Of a stretch of 64,000 nucleotides of DNA, positions 34,311 to 45,185 are shown piece after piece. The position numbers were made by a program, and so were the translations under genes. The DNA is taken from assembly GCA_951640195.1 (NCBI GenBank), contig OX621166.1, positions 2,038,501 through 2,102,500 on the forward strand, read 5' to 3'. Numbering within the stretch: the stretch's first letter is position 1; the number at the start of each line of letters is the position of its first letter. The DNA comes from Porpolomopsis calyptriformis. Its lineage: Eukaryota > Basidiomycota > Agaricomycetes > Agaricales > Hygrophoraceae. The notes beneath the pieces were generated by a model that was given only the letters and a program-made list of their open reading frames with translations, did no database searches and was not told where the DNA came from.

Positions 34311-35226
34311 ATGTTTTTTCGCCTTTTTGCCGTGGCTGCTTTTGCAGCCGGAGCTGGTCTCACCACGGCCCAATCAACGTAAACGTTCACCAGCCCCTAT
34401 GCAGACATGTTCTAATCATTTTTTGTTCTCTCAGTTCTTTTATTTCGCCTGGTTGTCGATCCGCCTTGACGAGCCTTGTCACCAACCCCAATGCTGCATG
34501 TCTAAATCCTTCCGTAGTATTTTCTCTTGCCCCGAATATGTCCATCCCCAACATCGTTACCAAATGGGTGACAGGTGCGAAACCTCTCTCGAAATAATCC
34601 TCTCTGATGTGGACCATTCCGATCAAGGATTATGTGCCAAGACATGCAGCGATCAAGCTCTCGCTGAAGTCATAACCAACGTCACCTCGGGTTGCAAAGC
34701 TGAGATCGCCTCGGTCGTCGGCCCAAGCTATTCAGTTCCCCAGATTATCCGGTACGCGCGAGACTATTACCCAACTGCGAGGAAAGTGATGTGTTTGAAG
34801 GAGTGAGTTGGAACATGCTATTTCTGTTCAGGGTTCTAACCAGATTCTTGCTATTATTTTCAGTTTATCCAAAAACCAGCTCTGCATTACAGAAGCGCTC
34901 TTGAACCTCCAGAGCCTACTCGTTACACTAGACAAATGCAGCGCTGACAATATTACCGCAAAGATTCGATCAAAGACTTTGATCCCCGCCAAGCTCGTGT
35001 GCACGCACTGCAACAAAGAAGCTTATAACATCGTCATGGACCTTCCGGGTGACACATTACAGGCCGGCCTGACTGGCATCCTCGGTAGTCGATGTGGTGC
35101 TGCCTTCACTGGTGTGCAATGGTCCTTTTTTTCTCTCGGATGGTTTCATTGACGTGCATTTTTATTTTAGACGGTACAACCCCCGCTGACGTTCTGCAAG
35201 TCGCCTCTGGTACATGTTGGGCTTGA
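34311..35226 (+). CDS. Secreted GPI-family paralogue, copy B, ended early by a nonsense codon
   Basis: The same exon pattern as copy A. The signal peptide begins MFFRLFAVAAFAAGAG. The core matches copy D closely (AEVITNVTSGCKAEIASVVG; QLCITEALLNLQSL; LVCTHCNKEAYNIV). In the last exon the frame reads DGTTPADVLQVASG and stops at TGA 35224-35226. Copy D has TCA (Ser) at the matching codon. The bases after the stop still encode a damaged tail (NAVLGILPPLSRG, then SGMALL), so the hydrophobic GPI signal has been lost. The product would be secreted but not anchored, or the gene is a young pseudogene. Its upstream block is shared with copy D. Confidence 0.65.
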
Positions 35227-35400
35227 AACGCGGTTCTCGGAATCCTTCCACCGTTATCTCGTGGAACCCTAAGTGGTATGGCGTTGCTAGTGTCGAGTGT
35301 CTTGTCCTCCTCGTTCGACAAGAGCAATACACATAACTGTCGTACCCACCCCACCGGCGCCTGGGGAGCCTGTTTTCGTGGTTCTTCCGATCAGTCTTGC

Positions 35401-35610
35401 TTATAACATGTGGCAGGTAATGCATTTGAAAACTTGGACCGTTCTCCCAATGTTGGGCAAACTCAAGTGCGCTTGAAGGAGTGCTTTCCGAAATGTTTGA
35501 TTCCACATGGCTTATTGTCAGGCACGAGTCTCGACAACCTCGGAAGGGTGTTCATGCCTTTGAGGTTCCAATATAATATGCAGATACACGGATTGAATGA
35601 TCATTTTAGC
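35401..35610 (+). pseudogene. Fragment of a GPI-family paralogue
   Basis: This short stretch resembles the middle of copy A at DNA level. GTGCGCTTGAAGGAGTGC (near 35467) parallels the copy A splice region near 33577, and CTCGACAACCTCGGAAG (35528) parallels CTCGACAACCTCGGGAG at 33710. CAATATAATATGCA parallels CAATATAACATGCA. Its first bases, GCTTATAACATGTGGCAGG, instead match the 3' flank of copy D (37138 on). It is therefore a mosaic remnant without a usable frame. Confidence 0.6.
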
Positions 35611-36064
35611 GCCTGAATTTTTTTTCGCGAATTCACTGAGCAAGAAGACGTATCACCTCACCTACCTCATTACCCTTCGGGGGTAATAAATATATCTTAA
35701 TTCCAATCTCGGCGTGGCTCTGGGGCATTGATGGTTTGCTGCTTTCTGGAAGAAGCCTTGGGTGTGATCCCGTCTCGGCTGCCTCGACCTGTGTTGCAGA
35801 CTATCTTTGTTTTCCCGAGTTCAACGCATCCGGATGCTTGGGTGGTGTTCCCCTCTTAGACATCTGGTACGGACATCAGTACCGTTTTGTAGCACAAAGT
35901 TGCCAACTGGCTGCGGTGGCTGCAGTGCTGTGTGGTAACACCCTCTTCGCGTTGCAGATTCTCCTGATCTGTTACCATGTTCGTTGCCCAGCCATAAACG
36001 CAGTCAGTATTTTTACCTTTGCACGTATGATATCTTACCAAGGACACTAATCCTCTTATTTCTC

Positions 36065-37092
36065 ATGTTTTACAACCTTTTTGTCGTGGCTGCTGTTGCA
36101 GCTAGAGCTGGTCTCGCCCACGCCCAGTCAAGGTCAATGTTCACCAGTCCTATGCAAGATCTATTCTAATCACCGTTTTTGTTCCCTCAGCCCTATTTCC
36201 ATTTCGCCTGGTTGCAAATCCACCTTGACAAGCCTTTTAGCTAATCCCGACGCGGAGTGTCTAAATCCTTCTGCGTTGCTTTCTCTTGCTATCGACCCAC
36301 CGGATAGGTCGGTCATCAACACCGTTACCAACTGGGCCACAGGTGCGAAATGTCGCTTAGAAATGATCCTTACTGACATGAACCGCTCCGATCAAGGATT
36401 ATGCACCGAGACGTGCAGCAATCAAGCTCTCGCTAAAGTCATAACTAACGTCACATCTGGCTGCAGCGCTGAGATCGCCTCGGTCGTCGGCCCTAGCTCT
36501 TATTCGGTTCCCCAGATTATCCAGTATGCGCAAGAGTATTACCCAACGGCAAGACAGGTGATGTGTTTGAAGGAGTGAGTTAGCATGCTGGCTCCGTTCG
36601 CCAGATCGATGGTCTGACTGTTATTTTTAGTCTATCCACAAACCAACTCTGCGTTACCGAGACACTCTTGAACATCCAAGGCTTGCTTGGTACATTAAGC
36701 CAAAGTAACATCGACAATATTGTCGCAGAGGCTCAGTCAATGACCTCAATTCCCACCAACATCACATGCACGGACTGCATCAAAGAGGCTTATAACGTTG
36801 TCACCGCAAATCTTCAGGATGACTCGTTGCGGGGCTCCTTGACTGCTATCGTTGGTCTCCAATGTGGTGCCAACTTCACTGGTATACAATGATCCTTTGT
36901 TTTTTGTTCGAGGATTTCATCATTTTTATTTTAGACGGCACAACCCCCCCTGAGTTTCTGCAGTCCGCCTCTACCGGTTCCACGTCAAACGCAGTTCTCG
37001 GCCTTCTTCCCCCGTTATCTCGTGGGGCCTTGAGTGGTATGGCGTTGTCAGCGTTGGTAGTGGTATCGAGTGTCTTCGTCCTCCTCGTTTGA
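36065..37092 (+). CDS. Secreted, probably GPI-anchored protein, copy D
   Basis: Intact paralogue with the family's exon structure. The signal peptide is MFYNLFVVAAVAARAGLAHA. The mature part has SISPGCKSTLTSLLANPDA, KVITNVTSGCSAEIASVVG, QLCVTETLLNIQGL and PTNITCTDCIKEAYNVV. The last exon gives DGTTPPEFLQSASTG, a small-residue stretch and a hydrophobic end, LSALVVVSSVFVLLV, as a GPI signal. It is much closer to copy B than to copy A, so B and D come from the later duplication. A block of about 90 bases before the ATG and the 3' flank are shared with copy B. Confidence 0.75.
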
Positions 37093-37209
37093 TAGACATC
37101 ACTCTTAGACCCCATCACAGTATAATAAAGTAGTCTTAGCTTATGTCATGTGGCAGGTTGCCTTCATACGTTTGAGAACGTGGTCCGTTCTTCCAGTATT
37201 GCTCTTCAT

Positions 37210-40200
37210 ATGGAATTTGGGAGACCACATCGCCGACCAACGTCTGAATTACCGAAACCAGACACAGACCTAGAAGAATGGTCAAGCCGAATCAGGGCCA
37301 TGCAGCGTCAGGTTGACGCGGACGAGGAGGCGGAGCAGAAGAAACTCGAAGAGGAGATTGCTGCCTCACGACTTGCGCGGCAACGAAGAAGTCGTGGACT
37401 AGGGTATGGTATTCAGGCAGATAACCTAGATCTGTGTAAGTGGTTCCGGAATGTTTCAATGCGCAACTGAAACCCTCTGTGTATATGTAGCGAAGAACAA
37501 GGGCTATGCGAGTCTCATAGGAAAGCTGGAAGAGGACACTTCACCGAATGATCCCGAACCCATCGATAGGCAGAAACACACACAGGAGACTTTGAATACG
37601 CTTACGGGTATTAACTCAAGTGCGACCGCGGCCTCTCCATCTCCCTCACCCCGAAGGTCGTCGCAAGTGGTATCTCCTCCCATGCAGACCAAATCACCTT
37701 CCCTCCCTGCACACAAAAAGAAAACTGAAATTTCGCTCGCCGAGTTCATGGGTGGACGGGCGACTGGTCCCAGACTCAATAAGCATGCCCCCCAGCAGGA
37801 CGCACACGACCCAACGCAGTTCGAACAGCGCACCCGTATCAGTGAACCTCACCCGGTGTTTGGGAGAGGAGGCATTGCAATGCCTGGTATGACAGCTAAG
37901 GAGAAGGCATTCACGACTATTCCCGCGTCCGAACTTTCAGGTGAAGTTGAAAGATCGAATCCCACTTCCAGTCGCACACCAGTAGTGGAGGGAGATCTTC
38001 AACCAAGAGTATCGCCTGTAATCAAGCAGTCGGTTGTTACACCCAAAGAGATGGGGACAAGAGATCGCACAATGAGCGCACCGGTTGGTGTTTCTTCATA
38101 TAAGACCACGGCCCAGACGAGGCCATCGGAGGGGTATCGAATTCCTGAGAACTCTCGTCAACCTGTATCACAGTCGTCAGCATCTACAACGCCTACGAAG
38201 ACATACAATATCGTTTCCAACACTCCCGAAACGCGTTCCGATCATCGCGCGAGCATGCCTGCCGGTCGACGTTTACCCATTAATGGCCCCGAAACCCCGA
38301 CTTCATGGTCAACTTCTGCTGTCTCTTCCATTTTCATGCCTCGTCAACAATCACGTCTATCAACCTCTATGTCTCCACCTTCTCGAAAGTCACCAGTCGT
38401 GACGCCTTCCCTGGCCCACCCGATACGACCAGAGCCAAGAATTCCTCCGCAAGCGCCGCAGATACCCGTTTCTCAGAACCCGTCACCGGCATTTTTGCGC
38501 CCTGCAGCTCAGAAAGATCCAACCCCAAGTATCAGCAGGCTACAAGGCCGTGGTTTCGTTCAGAACATGGTGAAGGTCAGTTCTCAGATGGAAACCCTAG
38601 CGGCCGGGACCGGAGAACTATCACCATCGAACGAGAAGACGCGACATATGGGCCCAAGAAAGTCGTCTGTCCTTGACCGGTGGCCTGCCGCTCCCTCGAA
38701 CACACATACTATTTCCCCCCCAACATCACCCAAGAATTCGCCTAGTCCCGCTAATCGTTTCGCCAATGTCCCCTCACCCTCACCTGTCACGCATATTCCC
38801 GTTTCGCCCAAGATATCGACGACCGCGGATTCAAGCAAATCGCTGAAGACCGCATGGTCTCTTCCATCTATCGCACAAACTGAAGAGAAATCACCTCCGG
38901 CTAATCGTCAGCCGTTGAAGAGGAAAAGCATACCCAATATCATGCCTCCTGAAGGCACGCCGGGTCTAGGTTCGTCTTCGACATTGATATCCTACGTCAA
39001 GACGACCAAGACGGGCGACAATCCACATGCCATACCATTACCAATGCCATCAGGCGACATTGATGAACTAGGAGTTCGGAAGGCGACGCACGACAAACCA
39101 GCGCCAAAACCCCCAACAGTTTCAGAGCTACCAGAACCATCTGGGAAACCTCTGAGTCATGTGCGTTCTTCTGGTAATGATGCATATCATAAACGACGTT
39201 GACTCGTTGATTTCTTTGGTTTTTTTTGGCTGTCTTGGTTTTTTTGACATTTTTCTGTACTTTCTTGGTCTCGATTTTTTTCTCCTAATTAAAATTGTTT
39301 TTCCTCTCTCATTTGTACTTGGGGTCACAGCCAACGAAAGATAGGGCCCGAAAGCCTCGGAAAGCCAGGGATGGGACACAATCTCAAGTTCAAAGGACAA
39401 CTATCCCTGTGTCTGAGTTCGTGGCAGACACTCTCGCTGATCCCGCTGATTCTGCTTCCTTGCTACCAGCAGTTGCCGAGAAATCAATCATTCTCTCGCC
39501 TTCCTCGATAGATGATATACCTCCAGTTGAAAGTCCCCCCACGACCGGTCTCGCAACCACACCGGGGGAGCCGCTGCGTCGCTCGCCTCAACCATGGTCC
39601 CGTCCTGGCTATCTGCCAGTGAAGATCGGTCGTGTAACCGACAGGCAGGCAGATCAGTCACTCGTTAGCGGGAAGCCAGTCCTGTTGGACGAAAAGCCTC
39701 TTCCCAAAGGGACAGAATTTGTACCGCCTAAATCTGTCTCAGACGGACTGGTTGGTCGTCAAGCTTTACCTGGCTTGGCATCTGTAGGGGGGTCGTCCCA
39801 ATCCACCAAAGAGTCCGAGGAACAGATGGCCCGTCGCCTTTTTCAGGCCCCTCAAGGTGGACAGGAGCAACTCAAATGGAGGTCGGAATCTAACGGAGTA
39901 ATAGATCGTCATATTATCTCCGATGTGAAGCCTGGACAAGATCATGTCCAGTTAGAGGCTGAACATGTTTTCACGGGTCCAAAGCCTCAACCCGATTCGA
40001 CGGCTCACATTGGGCCCCCACTTGTTCCTCCCAAACGTGAGGAAGATAAATCACCAATCGTTCCTACTCGCCACACCCGAATACCGAGCTCAGGGAACAG
40101 AGCTACAGTGATGGATATCGCGCTCGCCTTGAATAACCAACCTACACCTCCGTCCCCCGGTTGGATAGAGCATCGCCCCGATCCGTCTAGCGAAGAGACT

Positions 40201-42154
40201 CCAGATGTGGATACGGCCAGTCCAACGGAGGTGAAGCCCGCGGTAGTAAACCATAGGAATGTGTCGTCGACTGCTGCACAGACAAAGAAGCGAATGTCGA
40301 ATTATGAGAGGTATTCGGCAATCATCATGCCTCCGTTGGAGGAAGAACGGACACCTGGTCCGACCCCCTCTGGGTCTTGGCTACGTGACACTGCGCCGCC
40401 CACTTTACAGCATCAGGATGGGGTATACGACATTGACTTTCATGGCGACCGTGACGATGTGCCACTGCCCACCACTGCGACCAAGACGGTGGACTCGGCC
40501 CGCGATGCCGATTTAGTACATTTTTGTAAGCCTCACCTTCTGGCTCTGCCTCTTTCGAGCTTATTCGTTACTTATCCGTCGCAGATCATGTCGACAAAGA
40601 TATTCCCAATGTTGACATCGACGCCTTGGCAAAGTCGAGTAGATCCATATACACAGCGGATGACCATATTTCGACAATTTCAGTCGAAGTAATGGTTATC
40701 GCGAACGGATTGGCCACCGCTCTAACACGCGATTCTAATGTATTCTACGACTCAGAAGTGATAGCCATTATACACCGTTCTAAAAGCAAGCTTATTGGCT
40801 TGGTTTCAACTACCGTTTGGGGATGGCGCGGTAAGCGGAGTAAAGTCGGTGAACGAGAAGAGCGAAAGCTCCAGGATTTGGCGAAGAGATATGGTACGGC
40901 TTTGGTGGGTAACTCCGACTTCATCCTTTCCGAGCTGATAGAATATTCATCATTGTTGAACCTAGAGTACCGTGTACCAATATTCTGAGCCACCAGAACT
41001 TGTGCATCTCCTTGGCGGTCAGCTGGCTACACGGCAGGTCAGTTTTACGTCCCCCCCTACACCGTCAACTCATATGTTCGTTCTACCAGGGCACTCGGGC
41101 GTATTGGACACCCGAGAATACTACGATACACCTTGTCCGGAAGTTGAACGGTCTAATTTATATTGACGAGCATGACTTTGTAAGCAGGGTCCTATCCATT
41201 GACTTTGCCACCCTGACATCCTTTCAGAAGGTCGGCAATCTTTGCTCTGGATTTAGTTATTGCTTATCCATATTGGACGCACTCTACGTTTGGTACGGCC
41301 GAGGATCGTTGACAGACGAACGATTGGCGGCATTAGAATATGCTCAGAATCTGGGGAAAACGGGAACGAGCATCACCGAGCTGACAGAGGGTGAAAACGA
41401 CAACGACGAGATGTTCTGGATGATGCTCGGCTGCGATGAATATGCCAAGGCTGACTATTGGGGGTGGAGGAGGTTTGCCACCGAAGTTGACCCACGGATC
41501 TGGAAAATGAATGCGGATGATCCCGGGAAGCCTGTAAGTGTTTATATATCTTCCTGGCACGATTGCTTCTTATATTCTTGCGAAGGTTGTTCCCGTGTTG
41601 TCGATTTCCAGTGAAACCGCCTTGCAAGAGTCTACGTACATCATCGATTGCGTGTGGGAATTTTTTGTGCTCGTCGGTGAGAGAGCGCGAGGAAAGCGAC
41701 GAGACATAAAGCTTGCGCTCTCTGTTGCCACGGCATGTTCACCCCTGCTTGGATATCTAACCTATAATTAATTTCAATTTTCAGAGCCTTTCGAACTATG
41801 TCGCGTCATCTAGGCCATACGATCCAACTGTTCATGTTCTAGTGTTGCCAACCCAGTTACCATTAGATCTTCGACTGAACTTTCGTGATCTTGATGACGG
41901 GGAAATCGTGAGTGATATTGAGATTCGCAGTGGTGTACCATGTTCATCTGTCGTCTACACAGAATGCTAACGGTGTACCTAATCACATGCATATTTTGTC
42001 ATCTAGCGAAGCTCTCCTACACGTTGGTATATTTGACTCTCGTAACAGCTCTTTGGCTAACGTCGTACCATAGCTTCAGAAAGACACTTGGGAGAAGCAC
42101 CTCCTCAAGGACCACACCATGCTACCCCTCGGACTAGCTCCTTCTGATCTATAA
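37210..42154 (+). CDS. DUF4045 / gelsolin-like (villin-type) protein
   Basis: A long gene of about 1,350 residues with about ten introns. The N-terminus has a coiled coil (SSRIRAMQRQVDADEEAEQ) and a long Ser/Pro-rich disordered region. The C-terminal third is a gelsolin-repeat region: DIDALAKSSRSIYTADDHIS, VEVMVIANGLATALTRDSNV, FYDSEVIAIIHRSKSK, GLVSTTVWGWRGKRSKVGE, LLGGQLATRQGTRAYW, NLCSGFSYCLSILDALYVWYG, TYIIDCVWEFFVLVG and VHVLVLPTQLPLDLR. It ends LQKDTWEKHLLKDHTMLPL. Gelsolin repeats bind and sever actin; whether calcium-binding residues are kept was not checked. Introns include 37436-37490, 40526-40584 and an unusually long 170-nt one at 39161-39330. The Met at 37210 was chosen over 37150 because it begins the conserved-looking frame and the earlier part is shared with duplicated flank DNA. 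Confidence 0.75.
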
Positions 42155-42589
42155 TGTCACACTTACTGAGTCGCAACAGCCATCCCGATGATCATATCTC
42201 AGTGATATAGTCTGGGGTCATCACTCGTACCATCTTCTGGGATGTATACCTTACTGCCATCTTGTTCAAATCAATTATGTTGGGATAGAAGGATTATATA
42301 CTGCTCGTACGACACGACGTAGAGAAGATTACAAAACGACTACCTTGGAGGTAGACAAGGCAATGTGCTTTGCACCAGCTGGAAGTGTGATGTATTTGAT
42401 CATCACTGTATAACATGCGATTTGATTGGGCAACGTCTTCAAGCACCTCGCATTATCGGTGCTAATTTACTCAAGGGGATTGTACGCTTATCACACTGCA
42501 TTGATGGCGCCATAGATCCTATGCAACGTCCCTAGGGAATAAACTTCGCGGGTGGGTACCGGGCAATGCTCAAGCGTCAACTCGGTTTT
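42155..42589. other. Intergenic, no feature recognised
   Basis: About 435 bases after the gelsolin-like gene. Only short frames were seen. It could include further decayed sequence of the NB-ARC relic downstream. Confidence 0.3.
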
Positions 42590-43565
42590 CTTTGTGTTAA
42601 TCTCTGGCAAACTCGTTCCCCTGGCCCAGCATGGAAGATCATGCTACCCTTTAATAGGTACTGTGGGTGCAACCACTCTTTGGCCCCTTCAGCGATCATC
42701 TCAACCGGGATATTTTCTGGGTCAAGGAAGGAAAGGGTTTTAAAGAGATTGCTGGTGTCGACGGATTCTTGCAGTTCATTGGACTGACTGGTGAACGTGG
42801 CTGCTACCGATCGCTCCTGGTACTGAGTTAAGTCATTTTCCCATTCAACTACCTGTGGTCATCAGTGAATAACAATCATTATAAGTTTCGATAGGAGCAA
42901 TAGTTGAGTGTATATGAACGTACATCTATCTTTTCATTGCCCGTGTAGAAGTTGTACATTTCGTCGAGAGTGTGGTGAGTTTTTTTCATAAACGATGCCG
43001 CTTGGACAACGGCAAGAGGAATGCGACCAACGCATTGGACCAATTCCCTGGCGCGGCTTAATAGAGAAGTCGTTACGGGCTCTATATCGACACCAGCGTC
43101 TTGTAAAAGAAGATCTGGGGAGTCGCGCAGTTCAAGACGGTGAAGTTGGAATCTAGAATGATTCCCTTTCATAGTAACTAGAGCTTCAGCGACGTCTTTC
43201 TTCCGCGTCGTGAAAAGGATATTGCCTCGCACATTTTTGCGAGGAAGGTGAGTCTCCTGTCGACGTTATCGAAGATGAGAAGTCAATCCTCGAGAAGCCC
43301 AGTCAGTTTCGCATTTTGCTCTTGCAGGTGGCGATCGGGATAACGGATAAAATCGAGAACTTTGGCAAGACCATCGTTTAGTTTGCCGACACTGATAGCT
43401 GATGTCCAGAAAATATACGAGTACTGGCCTCGACCGAATCATAGATTGGCGTAATGCAATATCAGCTGCGACTCCGGGCATCCCATATACGGCACAACAG
43501 CTTTATATCGTTCTGCCTCTTGCTCAAAGCATTTTGTAAGAAATCTACTTCTTTCTCTCTCCCAG
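42590..43565 (-). pseudogene. Decayed NB-ARC (NLR/STAND-type) NTPase
   Basis: Reading the minus strand gives ERYKAVVPYMGCPESQLILH, where a functional gene would carry GxxGxGKTQLA (Walker A); here the P-loop Gly and Lys are lost. Next come IFWTSAISVGKLNDGLAKVL, a stop, LLIFDNVDR (Walker B), a frameshift, and RGNILFTTRKKDVAEAL with GRIPLAVVQAASFMKKTHHT (the NB-ARC GxP region). After further damage the sequence reads VVEWENDLTQYQERSVAATF and LDPENIPVEMIAEG. At least two in-frame stops (after ILHYANL and after GLLED) and one shift are present. Fungal NLRs act in self/non-self recognition and are numerous in mushrooms. No repeat domain remains next to it. Confidence 0.75.
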
Positions 43566-44178
43566 GGAAGTGGACGGAGAGACAGCCAATGGACGAATCA
43601 TTAATGGATTGGTCCGTGCTCACGATCTAGGCAATAAGGAGGTCAGATATCGCGGGAGCAGGCATTGCGGGTTGGTCACTGCTCGCAACATCCGCTAACT
43701 CACCTTGGATAGATATGAACGTTCAAGTTCAACTGATCATGCCCAATAAGATTGCGGTGCTGAGGCGAGTGGGAAACTAATTACATAATCAGTTCTCTTT
43801 TACCTCCCTTCCTCCATCTCCCCATCGCCCCAGCGCCCATTCATTTCGACACCGACCACCGATCCCTTTGGACTCTCACAGTGACGATGGTGTGCTAACA
43901 ACGCATTGCTTCTACCTCAGACCTTTCGACACTTTTTTCCTCTGCTTCTCCGCCAGCTCAGACTCCGCAGCATGGGCCAATCTGCGCAGAGGTATCTGAA
44001 ACCCTTTGAAGTCATCATCGTGGCTCCCAGATAGCTCCGCCCTCCCCGGATATCTCAGAGACCACCTGCTTTGTCCACTTGTTTATGGTAATGGTGTCGG
44101 TACCGATTGGACAGTAACTGTTAGGCCCCGCTCCCCTCCATGGCAAATTCCGAAACCCTACCTTGTGGTTCTGGTATG
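43566..44178. other. Intergenic, no feature recognised
   Basis: About 610 bases between the NB-ARC relic and the promoter of the DUF6699 gene. No frame with a recognisable signal was seen. Confidence 0.3.
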
Positions 44179-44186
44179 TATATAAG
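44179..44186 (+). promoter_or_regulatory. TATA box of the DUF6699 gene
   Basis: TATATAAG sits 56 bases upstream of the ATG at 44242. This supports that ATG rather than the upstream in-frame one at 44140, which would lie before the TATA box. Confidence 0.65.
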
Positions 44187-44241
44187 GTCTCTATCCATCA
44201 ATCCCCCCCCATCACATTCTTACCCTCTTACCACCACCACA

Positions 44242-44922
44242 ATGTACTCCAGCGACGCCTACCTCACCACCCCCCATGCACTCATCCCATACTCACTGTC
44301 CTCTCATGACATGTCTCCCTGCTCTCCATCCACCCCACCGCCACTAACACCTCCTCCCCTGAAACACGCTGGTTCACCATACGCACGCATACCGTTACCT
44401 CCAGTGCCCGAAGACCGCTTCCCGCCATCACCGTCGATCAACCCTATCCTACGGTTTTCATTGAAGCCCAACGTCAGCTTCGATCTCCTACTTCACCCTT
44501 CTACCATCACCACCCTTCCCGACCACCGCCCACTTTCTCTTCGTACGCTGGCCGAACCAGCCACCAACCCGCCTCTACAATGCATGACCATCGTCTCCCC
44601 TCTCTTACCATGGTCTATGACAGTCTCCCCGCCATTGCCTCATAAGGCAAACAAAATCGTGACGGTATCCGATGTCCTCGTCACTTTACATCGTATCCTT
44701 GCCCTCACAGTCACTATTACCGAATATGGTCGACTACCAGCCGAAGATGCTGTGCTTCGGGTAAACGCGGCATGCGAGTGCCGAGTGAAGGAGATCACCG
44801 ATTGGCCCGCACGTGAGGCCAAAGGCGTGAAGCGCATCGATTTCTTGATGGGTCGTCGCCGTTTCTTAGGTCTTTCGAGGATGGGGAGGGATCCTGATGT
44901 TTTTATTCTCAATGTCTTTTGA
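44242..44922 (+). CDS. DUF6699 domain protein
   Basis: Single-exon gene of 226 residues. After a Pro/Ser-rich start the domain begins at INPILRFS and continues FDLLLHPSTITTLPDH, LRTLAEPATNPPLQCMTIVS, PWSMTVSP, VTVSDVLVTLHRIL, VKRIDFLMGRRRFLGLSRM and RDPDVFILNV. This order is the DUF6699 signature found in large numbers in mushroom genomes. The function is unknown. The start is set by the TATA box at 44179 and by an ACCACCACA-ATG context. Confidence 0.82.
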   Translation: MYSSDAYLTTPHALIPYSLSSHDMSPCSPSTPPPLTPPPLKHAGSPYARIPLPPVPEDRFPPSPSINPILRFSLKPNVSFDLLLHPSTITTLPDHRPLSLRTLAEPATNPPLQCMTIVSPLLPWSMTVSPPLPHKANKIVTVSDVLVTLHRILALTVTITEYGRLPAEDAVLRVNAACECRVKEITDWPAREAKGVKRIDFLMGRRRFLGLSRMGRDPDVFILNVF

Positions 44923-45185
44923 CTGAAGATCAAATATCTGTATTATTTTGTACATCAATTATACCAGTCCGAGCATTATCGACTTCCTTCACGAGTGAAG
45001 CTTCATTGCTCCCTTCTAATCTCCCTTGAAGATATGCTGATTACCAAGGCAGTATTATGTACTGTACAGTATATGTGCAACAAAAGTAACATATGCAAGT
45101 AATACGTGTGAGTGTTGGATAGATGGATGTTACACAGCGACACTCTAAACCTTCGGGCTGGAGACTGTAAAATTGGTCAACCAGA

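Noticed and set aside
37150..37209. Upstream ATG (37150) as start of the gelsolin-like gene
   Set aside because: The bases belong to a block duplicated in the 3' flank of GPI copy B, so coding use is unlikely; the Met at 37210 fits better.
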